A DNA stretch of 60,466 nucleotides, taken from assembly GCA_015222805.1 (NCBI GenBank), contig JADFVZ010000063.1, forward strand, positions 1 to 60,466. The letters run 5' to 3'. Below, one piece after another: positions 8,748 through 18,187 of this stretch (positions are counted from its first letter, which is position 1; every line of letters begins with the position of its first letter). The notes under the pieces are model-generated. The model had not been told where the DNA came from and searched no databases. It saw only the letters and a program-made list of their open reading frames with translations. A program made the translations under genes and the position numbers. This DNA is from Pseudomonadota bacterium (GTDB taxonomy: Bacteria; Pseudomonadota; Gammaproteobacteria; Xanthomonadales; SZUA-36).

Positions 8748-10067
8748 CTAGAGCATAACCCGGCGTATATCGGCCATCATATCAGCCAGATAGCGGGTAA
8801 ATCTTGCCGCCGAAGCGCCATCAATGACCCTGTGGTCATAAGACAAGGACAATGGCAGCATCAGCCGCGGACGGAACTCCATACCATTCCATAAGGGTTT
8901 CATATAGGAGCGTGAAACCCCCAGGATTGCAACTTCCGGCGCATTAATGATCGGTGTAAAGGCTGTCCCACCGATGCCACCGAGGCTGGAAATTGAGAAG
9001 CAACCACCCTGGAAATCCCTTGGCAGCAATTTTCCGTCCCGGGCACGCTGGCTGACTTCAGCCAGCTCTTCAGCCAGCTCCAGCAGACCTTTTTGATCAC
9101 AATCGCGGAGTACCGGTACCACCAGGCCATCCGGGGTATCGACTGCGATACCGATATGGAAATAATTTTTCAGCACCAGGCTTTCGCCATCAATACTTAA
9201 GGAGGCATTAAAACGGGGGAACTGTTTTAATGCTGCCACACAGGCTTTTATCATGAAGGGTAATGGGGTCAGCTTAGTACCCCGTTCACGCGCCAGTTCC
9301 TGATTGGCCTTACGGAAGGCTTCCATTTCAGTGGTATCAGCTTCATCAAACTGGGTCACATGCGGGATGCTGATCCAGTTGCGGGCAAGGAATGACCCCG
9401 AAAGTTTTTGAATTCGACTTAGTGCTAGTGTTTCGATTTCACCAAACTTACTGAAGTCTATTTCACGCAGAGGCGGCAGGTCGAAGGGCATGCCTGTTGC
9501 CTGTGGTGCGATCTGCGTACCGCTGCTTAAAGCCTGCTTCACGAAGGCCTTAACATCATCCCGGGTAATTCGTCCTGCCCGAGCACTACCGGTCACCCGC
9601 TGAAGATCAGCGCCCAGTTCACGTGCAAAGCGACGAACTGCCGGACTGGCATGCGGCAAACTGCCTGTCGGCACAGATACTGCAGGGGCTGGTGTTGCCA
9701 CAGGCTGCGGTGTTTCAACTGCCGGTGCTGCTACAGCAACTTCAGCTTTTATCTCTACCGGCTCTTTTACTGCCGGTTCAGCTTCCACTACCGCATCTTC
9801 CACTGAAGGGGTTTCCCCTGAGCCGGTGCTCACCTGCAAGATGGCAACCACATCACCCTCTTTAACAACGTCACCAACGGCAACCCGGATATCTGTTATC
9901 ACCCCGCTTTCAGGTGATGGGATTTCCATCGTGGCCTTGTCACTCTCAAGGGTTAGCAAAGACTCTTCTTTTGCGACTTCCTGATCCGCAGCCATCAGCA
10001 CTTCAATGACATCTACACCATCAAAGTCGCCGATATCGGGAATCCTGATTTCTATCGTATTACTCAT
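8748..10067 (-). CDS. aceF: pyruvate dehydrogenase E2, dihydrolipoamide acetyltransferase
   Basis: This 439-aa E2 core subunit transfers the acetyl group from lipoamide to CoA. Domains in order are a single lipoyl domain (lipoyl-lysine K44 in ESDKATMEIP), a Pro/Ala/Val/Glu-rich linker, a peripheral-subunit-binding domain (HASPAVRRFARELGADLQRV, with GRITRDDV), and the catalytic acyltransferase domain. The last holds the DHRVIDGA active-site motif (HxxxDG). E. coli AceF carries three lipoyl domains and Pseudomonas two; here there is one, and a second is supplied on Lpd. The gene begins 15 nt after aceE with a good SD (AGGAG) before the ATG. Confidence 0.96.
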   Translation of the reverse strand: MSNTIEIRIPDIGDFDGVDVIEVLMAADQEVAKEESLLTLESDKATMEIPSPESGVITDIRVAVGDVVKEGDVVAILQVSTGSGETPSVEDAVVEAEPAVKEPVEIKAEVAVAAPAVETPQPVATPAPAVSVPTGSLPHASPAVRRFARELGADLQRVTGSARAGRITRDDVKAFVKQALSSGTQIAPQATGMPFDLPPLREIDFSKFGEIETLALSRIQKLSGSFLARNWISIPHVTQFDEADTTEMEAFRKANQELARERGTKLTPLPFMIKACVAALKQFPRFNASLSIDGESLVLKNYFHIGIAVDTPDGLVVPVLRDCDQKGLLELAEELAEVSQRARDGKLLPRDFQGGCFSISSLGGIGGTAFTPIINAPEVAILGVSRSYMKPLWNGMEFRPRLMLPLSLSYDHRVIDGASAARFTRYLADMMADIRRVML

Positions 10068-10082
10068 CTCAGACTCCTGCCC

Positions 10083-12755
10083 TTAAACAGTCCATGGATC
10101 GGGAGTGCCCGGGTTGATTTTCAGTTTATCCCGTGCGGCCAATAATTCCGATTGTGAAAATTCACCCTGGCGGTAAAGGGCAAATAAGGCGGCGTAAGCG
10201 ACATTGTAGCGATCGACTTCAAAGAAGCGCCGCAGGCTGTTGCGGGTATCAGAGCGGCCGAAACCATCCGTACCAAGAACCATAAAATCACGCTGTGGAA
10301 TAAAGGCGCGGATCTGATCCGCGAAATTACGCACATAATCAGTCGCCGCAACCACCGGCCCCTGATAGTCCTGCAGGCACCTGGTTACCCAGGGGATCTG
10401 TGGTTCCCTCTCAGGATTCAGGCGATTATGCCGGGTAGCGCTGAAACCGTCTTTACGCAGTTCATTAAAGCTGGTCGCCGACCAGATATCTGCGGCCACA
10501 TTAAATTCCTGCTCAAGGATGGAGGCTGCTGCAATCACTTCCCGCAGGATTGAACCACTACCCATTAGCTGCACCCGGTGCTGTCCTTCACTAGCGGCAC
10601 GGAACAAATACAGACCTTTGCGAATACCTTCCTCAGAGCCTTCGGGCATTGCCGGGTGTGAGTAGTTTTCGTTGAGGACGGTGATGTAATAGAATTTGTC
10701 TTCGCGTTCCTGGTACATGCGCCGCATACCATCCTGGATAATGACGGCCAGTTCATAAGCGAAGGTTGGATCGTAAGTAATACAATTCGGGTTGGTGCCT
10801 GCCAGCACCTGCGAGTGCCCGTCTTCATGCTGCAAACCTTCACCGTTCAGGGTAGTCCTGCCTGATGTGCCGCCGATAAGGAAACCGCGTGCACGCATAT
10901 CGCCTGCAGCCCAGGCGAGGTCCCCAAAACGCTGGAAACCGAACATGGAATAATAGATAAAAAACGGAATCATCTGCTGCTGGTTGCTGGCATGGGAGGT
11001 CGCTGCTGCCAGCCAGGAAGACAGGGCGCCGGTTTCGGTAATCCCTTCCTGCAAGATCTGTCCTTTGACATCTTCTTTGTAGAACATCAGCTGATCGGAA
11101 TCAACCGGTTCATACAACTGGCCTACAGATGAATAAATACCCAACTGGCGGAACATGCCTTCCATACCAAAAGTACGTGCCTCATCGGCGACGATAGGCA
11201 CCACAAAATCTTTCAGTTCCGGATCTCGCAAGATAATGGCAAGTAAACGCACAAATGCCATTGTTGTCGATATTTCACGCTCACCGGTGGCCTGCATAAC
11301 GGAATCAAAGGCGGACAACGACGGTGCCGGCAACGCCGGGGCATTATCAATGCGTTTTGGCAGGTAACCACCCAATTGCTGGCGACGTTCCTGCATGTAG
11401 GCAATTTCAGGGCTGTCTTCACCCGGATGATAAAAGGGAATATTTTCAATTTCATCATCGCTAATGGGCACATTAAAACGGTCCCGGAACTGGCGTACCG
11501 AATCCATATCCATCTTCTTCTGCTGATGGGAGGCGTTCTGGGCTTCACCGGATTCACCCATGCCGTAACCTTTTACGGTTTTCGCAAGAATCACTGTAGG
11601 CTGGCCGGTATGTTTAACCGCCTGTTCATAGGCCGCATAAACTTTCTGTGGGTCATGACCACCGCGATTTAACCGCCAGATATCCCGATCCGACATCTTT
11701 GCAACCATTTCTTTAAGTTCCGGGTACTTGCCAAAGAAATGCTCACGTGAATATGCACCGCCCTTGGCCTTATAGTTCTGGTACTCACCATCAACGGCCT
11801 CTTCCATACGCCGCCGTAAAAAACCCTTGGTATCCTGTGCCAGCAGCGGATCCCAGTAAGATCCCCAGATCACTTTAATCACATTCCAGCAGGAGCCACG
11901 GAATTCACCTTCCAGTTCCTGGATGATTTTACCGTTGCCGCGCACCGGACCATCCAGTCGCTGCAAATTACAGTTAATCACAAAAATCAGGTTATCCAGT
12001 TTTTCCCGTCCTGCCAGCGAAATAGCGCCCAGGGATTCCGGTTCATCGGTTTCACCATCGCCGATAAAACACCAGACCTTACGGTCGCTGGTATCAACAA
12101 TGCCGCGATTGTGAAGGTATTTAAGGAAACGCGCCTGGTAAATAGCCGATATTGGACCCAGGCCCATGGAAACAGTAGGGAACTGCCAGAAGTCCGGCAT
12201 CAGCCAGGGATGCGGGTAGGAAGACAGACCCTTGCCATCGACTTCTTCACGGAAGTGATCGAGTTGCTCCTCACTAATCCGTCCTTCAAGGAAAGCGCGG
12301 GCATAAAATCCCGGGGATGAATGACCTTGAAGGTAGAGTAAATCACCGCCACCGACATGATCTGCACCACGGAAAAAATGATTAAACCCAACATCGTAAA
12401 GTGTTGCAGCAGAAGAAAAGCTGGCGATATGCCCACCCAGCTCACCACCGCGTTTGCTCGCACGCAGAACCATTGCCATCGCGTTCCAGCGGATCATAGA
12501 GCGAATTTTCCGTTCCATTTCCCGGTCGCCGGGTAACGGGGGTTGATGGCCGACAGGAATAGTATTGATATAGGCCGTGGTTGCAACATACGGCAGGTGG
12601 CCACCTGAACGACGCGTCTGGTCAACCAGTTTTTCAATAATAAAATGTGCCCGTTCAGGCCCGTCTTTACGGATGATGGATTCGATAGCTTCCAGCCACT
12701 CCCGAGTTTCCAGCTGATCTATATCGGTATCTAGAAAATCTTTTTTTGCGCCCAT
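10083..12755 (-). CDS. aceE: pyruvate dehydrogenase E1 component, homodimeric type
   Basis: This 890-aa thiamine-diphosphate enzyme decarboxylates pyruvate and acetylates the E2 lipoyl group. Motifs seen are the ThDP/Mg block GDGETDEPESLGAISLAG ending in INCNLQRLDGP, HFFRGADHVGGGDLLYLQGH, and the transketolase-like C-terminal DGFGRSDTRNSLRRFFEVD. The length matches the AceE family (about 880-890). I chose ATG 12755 (MGAKKDFLDTD) over an in-frame ATG 24 nt upstream, because AAGGAG lies 6 nt before it. It heads the aceE-aceF-protease-lpd operon. A 16-bp imperfect hairpin lies in its leader and no PdhR-type gene is nearby. Confidence 0.97.
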   Translation of the reverse strand: MGAKKDFLDTDIDQLETREWLEAIESIIRKDGPERAHFIIEKLVDQTRRSGGHLPYVATTAYINTIPVGHQPPLPGDREMERKIRSMIRWNAMAMVLRASKRGGELGGHIASFSSAATLYDVGFNHFFRGADHVGGGDLLYLQGHSSPGFYARAFLEGRISEEQLDHFREEVDGKGLSSYPHPWLMPDFWQFPTVSMGLGPISAIYQARFLKYLHNRGIVDTSDRKVWCFIGDGETDEPESLGAISLAGREKLDNLIFVINCNLQRLDGPVRGNGKIIQELEGEFRGSCWNVIKVIWGSYWDPLLAQDTKGFLRRRMEEAVDGEYQNYKAKGGAYSREHFFGKYPELKEMVAKMSDRDIWRLNRGGHDPQKVYAAYEQAVKHTGQPTVILAKTVKGYGMGESGEAQNASHQQKKMDMDSVRQFRDRFNVPISDDEIENIPFYHPGEDSPEIAYMQERRQQLGGYLPKRIDNAPALPAPSLSAFDSVMQATGEREISTTMAFVRLLAIILRDPELKDFVVPIVADEARTFGMEGMFRQLGIYSSVGQLYEPVDSDQLMFYKEDVKGQILQEGITETGALSSWLAAATSHASNQQQMIPFFIYYSMFGFQRFGDLAWAAGDMRARGFLIGGTSGRTTLNGEGLQHEDGHSQVLAGTNPNCITYDPTFAYELAVIIQDGMRRMYQEREDKFYYITVLNENYSHPAMPEGSEEGIRKGLYLFRAASEGQHRVQLMGSGSILREVIAAASILEQEFNVAADIWSATSFNELRKDGFSATRHNRLNPEREPQIPWVTRCLQDYQGPVVAATDYVRNFADQIRAFIPQRDFMVLGTDGFGRSDTRNSLRRFFEVDRYNVAYAALFALYRQGEFSQSELLAARDKLKINPGTPDPWTV

Positions 12756-12802
12756 CAAGAGCTCCTTCCCGGCCTTCAAAAAGGCACTGAATTCAAATGA
12801 GT

Positions 12803-12857
12803 GAACCTCTGATTTATACAGAACTTCGTTTCCGAGTCCTGCATAAAGCAGAGGTTC
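12803..12857. promoter_or_regulatory. long inverted repeat in maeB-aceE intergenic region / aceE leader
   Basis: GAACCTCTG at 12803-12811 pairs perfectly with CAGAGGTTC at 12849-12857. The inner TTTAT/ATAAA extends the stem past one mismatch, giving about 15 of 16 pairs. The loop is about 23 nt. On the minus strand it lies 38 nt past the maeB stop and 47 nt before the aceE start. There is no T-run after it in either direction, so it does not look like a simple intrinsic terminator. It could be an mRNA-processing or leader structure, or a protein-binding site. Confidence 0.45.
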
Positions 12858-12894
12858 TTATGGTGACTTTATGGGAACAGCCACTCAAATTTAA

Positions 12895-15240
12895 TTAACT
12901 ATCCGGCAAGAAACCAAAGGTCCCCTGGCTTACCTGCTGCGCTTCTACTACAGCGATGGCAGTCATATTCACTACCCGTCGGACAGTAGCTGACGGCGAG
13001 AGCACATGTGCAGGTTTTGCACTGCCCATCAGGATCGGACCGATGCTCACAGCATCCGTCATTACCCTGGTCAAATTTACTGCGACATGTGCAGCATCCA
13101 GGCTTGGCATAATTAACAGATTAGCCCGCCCGCGAAGACGGCTGTTCGGGAAAATCACTTTCCGGTAGTCCGGTGATAATGCCACATCTGCCGGCATCTC
13201 TCCATCGACTTCAAGATCAGGGGCTCGCTGGCGGATAATCTCCAGCGCCTTTCTCATTTTAGCCGAGCTTTCATCCTGATGCGAACCAAATGTTGAATGC
13301 GATATTAGCGCAACCTTGGGTTTTATCCCAAACAGGCGGACTTTCTCGACCGCCATCAGACAGATATCGGCTATGGTTTCAGCATCCGGATTTTCATTCA
13401 CATGATTGTCAGCTATAAATACTGATCCCTGGGCACTAGTCAAAACCGCCACCGATGCCAGGGTGCTGTAACCGGGGTGCTTGCCGATAACATCCATGAT
13501 GTAATCCAGCTTTCGCTGGAAGCGTCCGACAACACCGGTAATCAGCGCATCAGCTTCACCGCGCTCCACCATCAATGCGGCAATCACACTGCTACGTGTA
13601 CGAACTATTGCTTTAGCAGTATCAGGGGAAACACCACGTCGCTGCATAATTCGGTGATAGGTTTTCCAGTAATCTTCATAGCGCGGATCCGACGCCGGGT
13701 TGGTGACTTCAAAATCAACACCCTGACGGATCCGCAGGCCCAGCCGTTCAACCTGGTGTTCGATAACTGCGGGTCGACCCACCAGCAAAGGAATTGCGAT
13801 ATTGTCATCTACCAGGGTTTGTACCGCGCGCAAGACAACGGCTTCTTCACCCTCGGCAAAAACTACCCGTTTGGGATCCCGACGCGCGGCATCAAATACC
13901 GGTTTCATCAGCAGGCCGGAACGATACACAAACTGGCTGAGCTTTTCCTTATAAGCCTGCATGTCTTCGATGGGCCTTGTGGCCACACCGCTGTCCATTG
14001 CCGCCTGGGCAACTGCAGGTGCCAAATGCACCAGCAAGCGTTGATCAAAGGGCTTGGGAATTAAGTACTCCGGACCGAATGACAATGTCTCGCCGCTATA
14101 GGTCGTACCTAAATCACCCGATTCCATTCGCGCCAGCTTTGCCAGCGATTTAACACAGGCCAGCTCCATTTCTTTATTGATCCCCGTTGCACCAACATCC
14201 AGCGCTCCACGGAACAAATACGGAAAACAAAGCACATTATTAACCTGGTTGGGGAAATCTGAGCGCCCGGTTGCGATAATTGCATCCGGTTTTACCGCGC
14301 GTGCTTCATCCGGACGGATTTCCGGGTTGGGGTTTGCCAATGCAAAAATGATTGGCGCATCGGCCATAGCTGCAACCATTTCCGGTTTCAGCAGGCCACC
14401 AATAGAAACACCAAGGAAAGCATCTGCACCAACAATGGCATCACCCAGGGTTTTAAGGTCATCGCCAGTGCGGGCAAACAGGGCTTTGCGTTCATCCATA
14501 TCAACATCACGGCCGACATATATCACCCCGCGAGAGTCACAGACAATAATGTTCTCCCGACGCATCCCCAGGTCCACCAGCAGTTCCAGACAGGCAATCC
14601 CGGCTGCACCTGCACCCGAGGCAACCAGGGTTATTTCCTCAATGGCTTTACCTGTCAACCGCAATGCATTCAGCATTGCTGCCGCTGAAATAATTGCGGT
14701 ACCGTGCTGGTCATCATGAAAGACCGGGATTTTCATCCGCTGTTTCAGCTCAGTTTCAACCCGGAAGCACTCAGGTGCCTTTATATCTTCCAGGTTAATA
14801 CCGCCAAATGTCGGTTCGAGGGCAGCAATAATCTCGATTAGTTTTTCAGGATCTTTTTCTTCAATCTCAATGTCGAAAACATCAATCCCGGCAAACTTCT
14901 TGAACAATACACCTTTGCCCTCCATCACCGGCTTGGAAGCCAGTGGACCGATATCACCAAGACCCAGCACCGCGGTACCATTGGTGATAACTGCGACCAA
15001 GTTGCCGCGGGAGGTCATGTTGCTGACTTCAGCCGGATCGGCCTCAATCAACTCACATGCCGCCGCCACACCCGGGGAATAAGCCATCGCCAGGTCTTTC
15101 TGTGTGGTTAGCGCCTTGGTTGCCACCACCTGGATTTTCCCGGGTGTCGGCTTAAGGTGGTATTCCAGTGCTGCTTCGCGCAGGGCTGTGTCGTCTTTTG
15201 GATTGGGTGTTTTTCCAAATCCCTTACTATCTTCATTCAT
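12895..15240 (-). CDS. maeB: NADP-dependent malic enzyme with phosphotransacetylase-like C-terminal domain
   Basis: The 781-aa length and two-part layout match MaeB. The N-terminal malic enzyme (about residues 1-430) decarboxylates malate to pyruvate with NADP+; it includes [33 protein letters not shown] and the Rossmann block [16 protein letters not shown]. The C-terminal part (about 440-781) is homologous to phosphate acetyltransferase ([20 protein letters not shown]) but is generally regulatory in MaeB. It lies just upstream of aceE in the same direction, so malate-derived pyruvate and its oxidation are encoded side by side. Start ATG 15240 ([17 protein letters not shown]) has only a weak SD. 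Confidence 0.95.
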   Translation of the reverse strand: MNEDSKGFGKTPNPKDDTALREAALEYHLKPTPGKIQVVATKALTTQKDLAMAYSPGVAAACELIEADPAEVSNMTSRGNLVAVITNGTAVLGLGDIGPLASKPVMEGKGVLFKKFAGIDVFDIEIEEKDPEKLIEIIAALEPTFGGINLEDIKAPECFRVETELKQRMKIPVFHDDQHGTAIISAAAMLNALRLTGKAIEEITLVASGAGAAGIACLELLVDLGMRRENIIVCDSRGVIYVGRDVDMDERKALFARTGDDLKTLGDAIVGADAFLGVSIGGLLKPEMVAAMADAPIIFALANPNPEIRPDEARAVKPDAIIATGRSDFPNQVNNVLCFPYLFRGALDVGATGINKEMELACVKSLAKLARMESGDLGTTYSGETLSFGPEYLIPKPFDQRLLVHLAPAVAQAAMDSGVATRPIEDMQAYKEKLSQFVYRSGLLMKPVFDAARRDPKRVVFAEGEEAVVLRAVQTLVDDNIAIPLLVGRPAVIEHQVERLGLRIRQGVDFEVTNPASDPRYEDYWKTYHRIMQRRGVSPDTAKAIVRTRSSVIAALMVERGEADALITGVVGRFQRKLDYIMDVIGKHPGYSTLASVAVLTSAQGSVFIADNHVNENPDAETIADICLMAVEKVRLFGIKPKVALISHSTFGSHQDESSAKMRKALEIIRQRAPDLEVDGEMPADVALSPDYRKVIFPNSRLRGRANLLIMPSLDAAHVAVNLTRVMTDAVSIGPILMGSAKPAHVLSPSATVRRVVNMTAIAVVEAQQVSQGTFGFLPDS

Positions 15241-15287
15241 AACAAGATCTACTTATTAAGTGCTGCTGTCATACAGGTAACCAGGTC

Positions 15288-16307
15288 TTAACCGGGTTCC
15301 ATGCTTGCCTCATACTGACCCAGGGTTGCCAGACCGTTCATGCGTGCACGATGAGACAGCTTGGCCTGGGCGCTACTGATATTGCCAACAATATCCGGGC
15401 CCCATTCAACCAGGGTCGGATGCTGTAAAGCCCGGCCGTATGAGAAACTCAGCGGCCAGGGGAATATTCCCAGTTTATTCATTGCATCCAGGTGAGCTGT
15501 TGCTTCTTCATCGCCCTGGCCGCCGGAAAGAAAGACAACCCCAGCCAGGGAACCGGGTACAGACTGTAGCAGGCAATCAACCGTTGCTTCGGCAACCTGC
15601 TCAACATTTGCACGATCACTGGCAACATCACCGGAAATAACCATACTGGCTTTAAGAATTGCACCTTCCAGCATCACATTCTGATCATACATCTGCTCAA
15701 ACAGGCGGCGCAACACCAGCTCGGTGACTTCATAACAATCTTCAAGCGAATGGTCACCATTGATCAGTATTTCCGGCTCCACCATCGGCACCAGGCCAGC
15801 TTCCTGACAAAGTGCAGCGTAACGGGCCAGAGCGTGGCAGTTGGCATTGATGCAGGCATCTGAAGGGGTGCTTTCAGAAATACTGATCACTGCACGCCAT
15901 TTGGCAAAACGGGCACCCAGCCCGGCATATTCCTGCAAACGCTGGCGCAAGCCATCCAGGCCTTCGGTTACCAGCTCACCCGGATGACCGGACAGGGGAT
16001 GGGCACCTTTATCCACTTTAATTCCGGGAATCACACCACCAGCTTCCATAACCGCCACAAACGACCGGCCATCTGCTGTGGATTGACGCAGGGTTTCATC
16101 AAATAAAATTGCGCCGGATATGTGTTCGCCCAAACCTGGGGTAGTTAACAGCATTTCACGGTAAGCACGGCGATTATCTTCGGTTGACTCAACCCCGATA
16201 GAATCGAAGCGTTTCTTAATTGTGCCATCGCTTTCATCAATGGCCAGGATGCCTTTACCATCGGCAACCATGGCCTGGGCGGTTGAAATAAGTGCTTTGA
16301 TATCCAT
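15288..16307 (-). CDS. fructose-bisphosphate aldolase class I
   Basis: This 339-aa Schiff-base aldolase interconverts fructose-1,6-bisphosphate and triose phosphates. Seen features are ADGKGILAIDESDGTIKKRF near the N-terminus, the lysine-containing LEGAILKASMVISGD, and the phosphate-binding GVVFLSGGQGDEEAT block, all typical of class I. I chose ATG 16307 (MDIKALISTAQAMVADG), because GAGG lies about 6 nt before it; two in-frame ATGs upstream would overlap that site. The gene ends 47 nt before maeB. Most gammaproteobacterial glycolytic clusters carry a class II aldolase, so the class I type here is notable but not rare. Confidence 0.93.
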   Translation of the reverse strand: MDIKALISTAQAMVADGKGILAIDESDGTIKKRFDSIGVESTEDNRRAYREMLLTTPGLGEHISGAILFDETLRQSTADGRSFVAVMEAGGVIPGIKVDKGAHPLSGHPGELVTEGLDGLRQRLQEYAGLGARFAKWRAVISISESTPSDACINANCHALARYAALCQEAGLVPMVEPEILINGDHSLEDCYEVTELVLRRLFEQMYDQNVMLEGAILKASMVISGDVASDRANVEQVAEATVDCLLQSVPGSLAGVVFLSGGQGDEEATAHLDAMNKLGIFPWPLSFSYGRALQHPTLVEWGPDIVGNISSAQAKLSHRARMNGLATLGQYEASMEPG

Positions 16308-16453
16308 AATAATCCTCATTAAATAAAACATCGGATCACCACGATCCGCTTATTGGGGATATTTTAGGACTTTATCTGCTACTTGGCTATGGATACAGGT
16401 CAGTTAGGTAGTTACTAATTTATTCTGGGTGAACCTGACGGTGGCTCAAAATC

Positions 16454-16523
16454 GGGGTCGGAGTCAAATGCGTTACACAATTTACTTACTTCACACAGCT
16501 TTAACGCATTTGACTCCGACCCC
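16454..16523. repeat. REP/RAYT-like palindromic element downstream of pyk
   Basis: GGGGTCGGAGTCAAATGCGT continues to TA, giving a 22-nt left arm (16454-16475). The right arm 16502-16523 is its perfect reverse complement, and a 26-nt spacer lies between. The GGGGTCGGAGT... head is typical of REP sequences mobilised by REP-associated tyrosine transposases in gammaproteobacteria. The right arm ends 7 nt past the pyk stop codon, so the hairpin may also shield or terminate that mRNA. No transposase gene is in the window. Confidence 0.75.
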
Positions 16524-16529
16524 TGATGA

Positions 16530-18005
16530 TCATGAATAATCCAGTTCGGACTGGTATTCGGGGGAGCCATCAGTACCAACCTGCAGTAAGCGCATGGTAT
16601 TAGTGCCTCCTTTGATACCCTGGCGTTCACCCATGGTAAAGACAACCCGTTGTCCTGTTTCCAGCACACCGTGGGTGAACAGGCAGTGAATTGCCTGGCT
16701 GATAATCTGTGAATTACCTATTCCATCATCCCATTTGAATTCTATCGGGTACACGTCTTTATACAGGGCCATCTTGCGACGACTCTGTGGATTAGGAGAA
16801 AGGGCAAAAATCGGCACCGGCGAACTGACCCGTGATAACCACTTAGCGGTCGATCCGGACTGGGTCAGTGAAACTATTGCCTGTACTGAAACATTCTGTG
16901 CGGTAAACATTGCAGCCATGGCAATAGCCTGGTCAATGCGCTCAAAACGAACATTGAGTTTGCCTTTACTTTCTGACGATGCCAGATGGCGTTCAGCGCC
17001 CAGGCAAATCCTGTGCATGGCCTCCACAGCTTTCACCGGGTAGTGCCCAACTGCAGTTTCTGCCGACAACATAACCGCATCGCTGCCATCAATAACAGCA
17101 TTGGCAATATCGAGTACTTCAGCGCGGGTCGGTACAGGATTATCTATCATCGACTGCAACATTTGGGTTGCAGTAATGACCACGCGGTTCAGTTTTAATG
17201 ATGTGCTGATAATTTTCTTCTGTAAACCCGGCAGCTCCGCATCACCAATTTCAACCCCGAGATCACCACGGGCAACCAGCACAGCATCGGATGCATCAAT
17301 AATACTCTCAAGGTTTTCGATTGCTTCTACACGCTCAATTTTACTGATAACCGAAGCATTGCTGCCCGCTTTACGCAGCAAGCTGCGGGCTTCACGCATA
17401 TCCTCAGCATTGCGAGGAAATGACACGGCCAGGTAATCCACGCCCATTTCGGCCGCCAGTGGTACATCAATAATATCTTCTTCCGCAAGACCGGGAATTG
17501 AAAGTCCGCCGCCTGACAAGTTCAAGCCTTTCCGGTTACTTAGTTTTCCACCATTAATAACCTCGCAGAAAACCTGGCGATCCTTTACTAACTTGACACG
17601 CATGGTGATTAAACCATCATCCAGCAGCAGCACATCTGCCGGTCGCACATCATCCGGCAACCCGGCGTAGCTAACACCCACACGGGTTTTATCACCGGGT
17701 GTATCAGGGTCGCCCGCATCGATAATGAAAGTGTCCCCGCTTTGCAGTTTTACTTCACCATCAGCAAATTTCTCGATCCGGATCTTGGGTCCGCGCAAGT
17801 CCGCCAGCAAGCCGACTTCCCGGCCAGTTTGCTCAGCGGCAAGTCGAATATTGACTGCCCGCTGCTTTTGTTCTTCAGCTGTCCCATGCGACAAATTTAT
17901 GCGAAATACATTGACTCCAGCTTCAATCAGCTCACATAACATTTCTAGCGACTCACAGGCCGGCCCTACTGTGGCAATAATTTTTGTGCGTCTGCGCTGC
18001 TTCAT
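16530..18005 (-). CDS. pyk: pyruvate kinase
   Basis: This 491-aa enzyme converts PEP and ADP to pyruvate and ATP. N-terminal RRTKIIATVGPACES, INLSHGTAEE, the active-site block VISKIERVEAIENLE with ARGDLGVEIG, and ITATQMLQSMIDNPVPTRAE are the family signature. The C-terminal domain carries IVSLTQSGSTAKWLSR and closes with GTNTMRLLQVG, consistent with the PykA-type allosteric domain. It lies upstream of fba in the same orientation, with a 22-bp-arm palindrome between them. Start ATG 18005 (MKQRRRTKI) fits the family. Confidence 0.96.
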   Translation of the reverse strand: MKQRRRTKIIATVGPACESLEMLCELIEAGVNVFRINLSHGTAEEQKQRAVNIRLAAEQTGREVGLLADLRGPKIRIEKFADGEVKLQSGDTFIIDAGDPDTPGDKTRVGVSYAGLPDDVRPADVLLLDDGLITMRVKLVKDRQVFCEVINGGKLSNRKGLNLSGGGLSIPGLAEEDIIDVPLAAEMGVDYLAVSFPRNAEDMREARSLLRKAGSNASVISKIERVEAIENLESIIDASDAVLVARGDLGVEIGDAELPGLQKKIISTSLKLNRVVITATQMLQSMIDNPVPTRAEVLDIANAVIDGSDAVMLSAETAVGHYPVKAVEAMHRICLGAERHLASSESKGKLNVRFERIDQAIAMAAMFTAQNVSVQAIVSLTQSGSTAKWLSRVSSPVPIFALSPNPQSRRKMALYKDVYPIEFKWDDGIGNSQIISQAIHCLFTHGVLETGQRVVFTMGERQGIKGGTNTMRLLQVGTDGSPEYQSELDYS

Positions 18006-18187
18006 TTATTTCAAAATCCTGTTCATACATTAATTTCCTTGGAGGATAATACTCCTTTGTTACCAAATGGGGACAATTCTTACTTAAACTCATTAAAAAA
18101 TGCCCTGCGCTACATCCACGGGCAAGCGCCATTTGATTTGATATACTGATTTCCCAATAAAGAAAATAACAACGGAACCTGGCAAAA

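Noticed and set aside
13477-14719. Long plus-strand open frames (195 and 180 codons) opposite maeB
   Set aside because: They lie wholly antisense to the well-conserved maeB, have no family signature and arise from its codon use.
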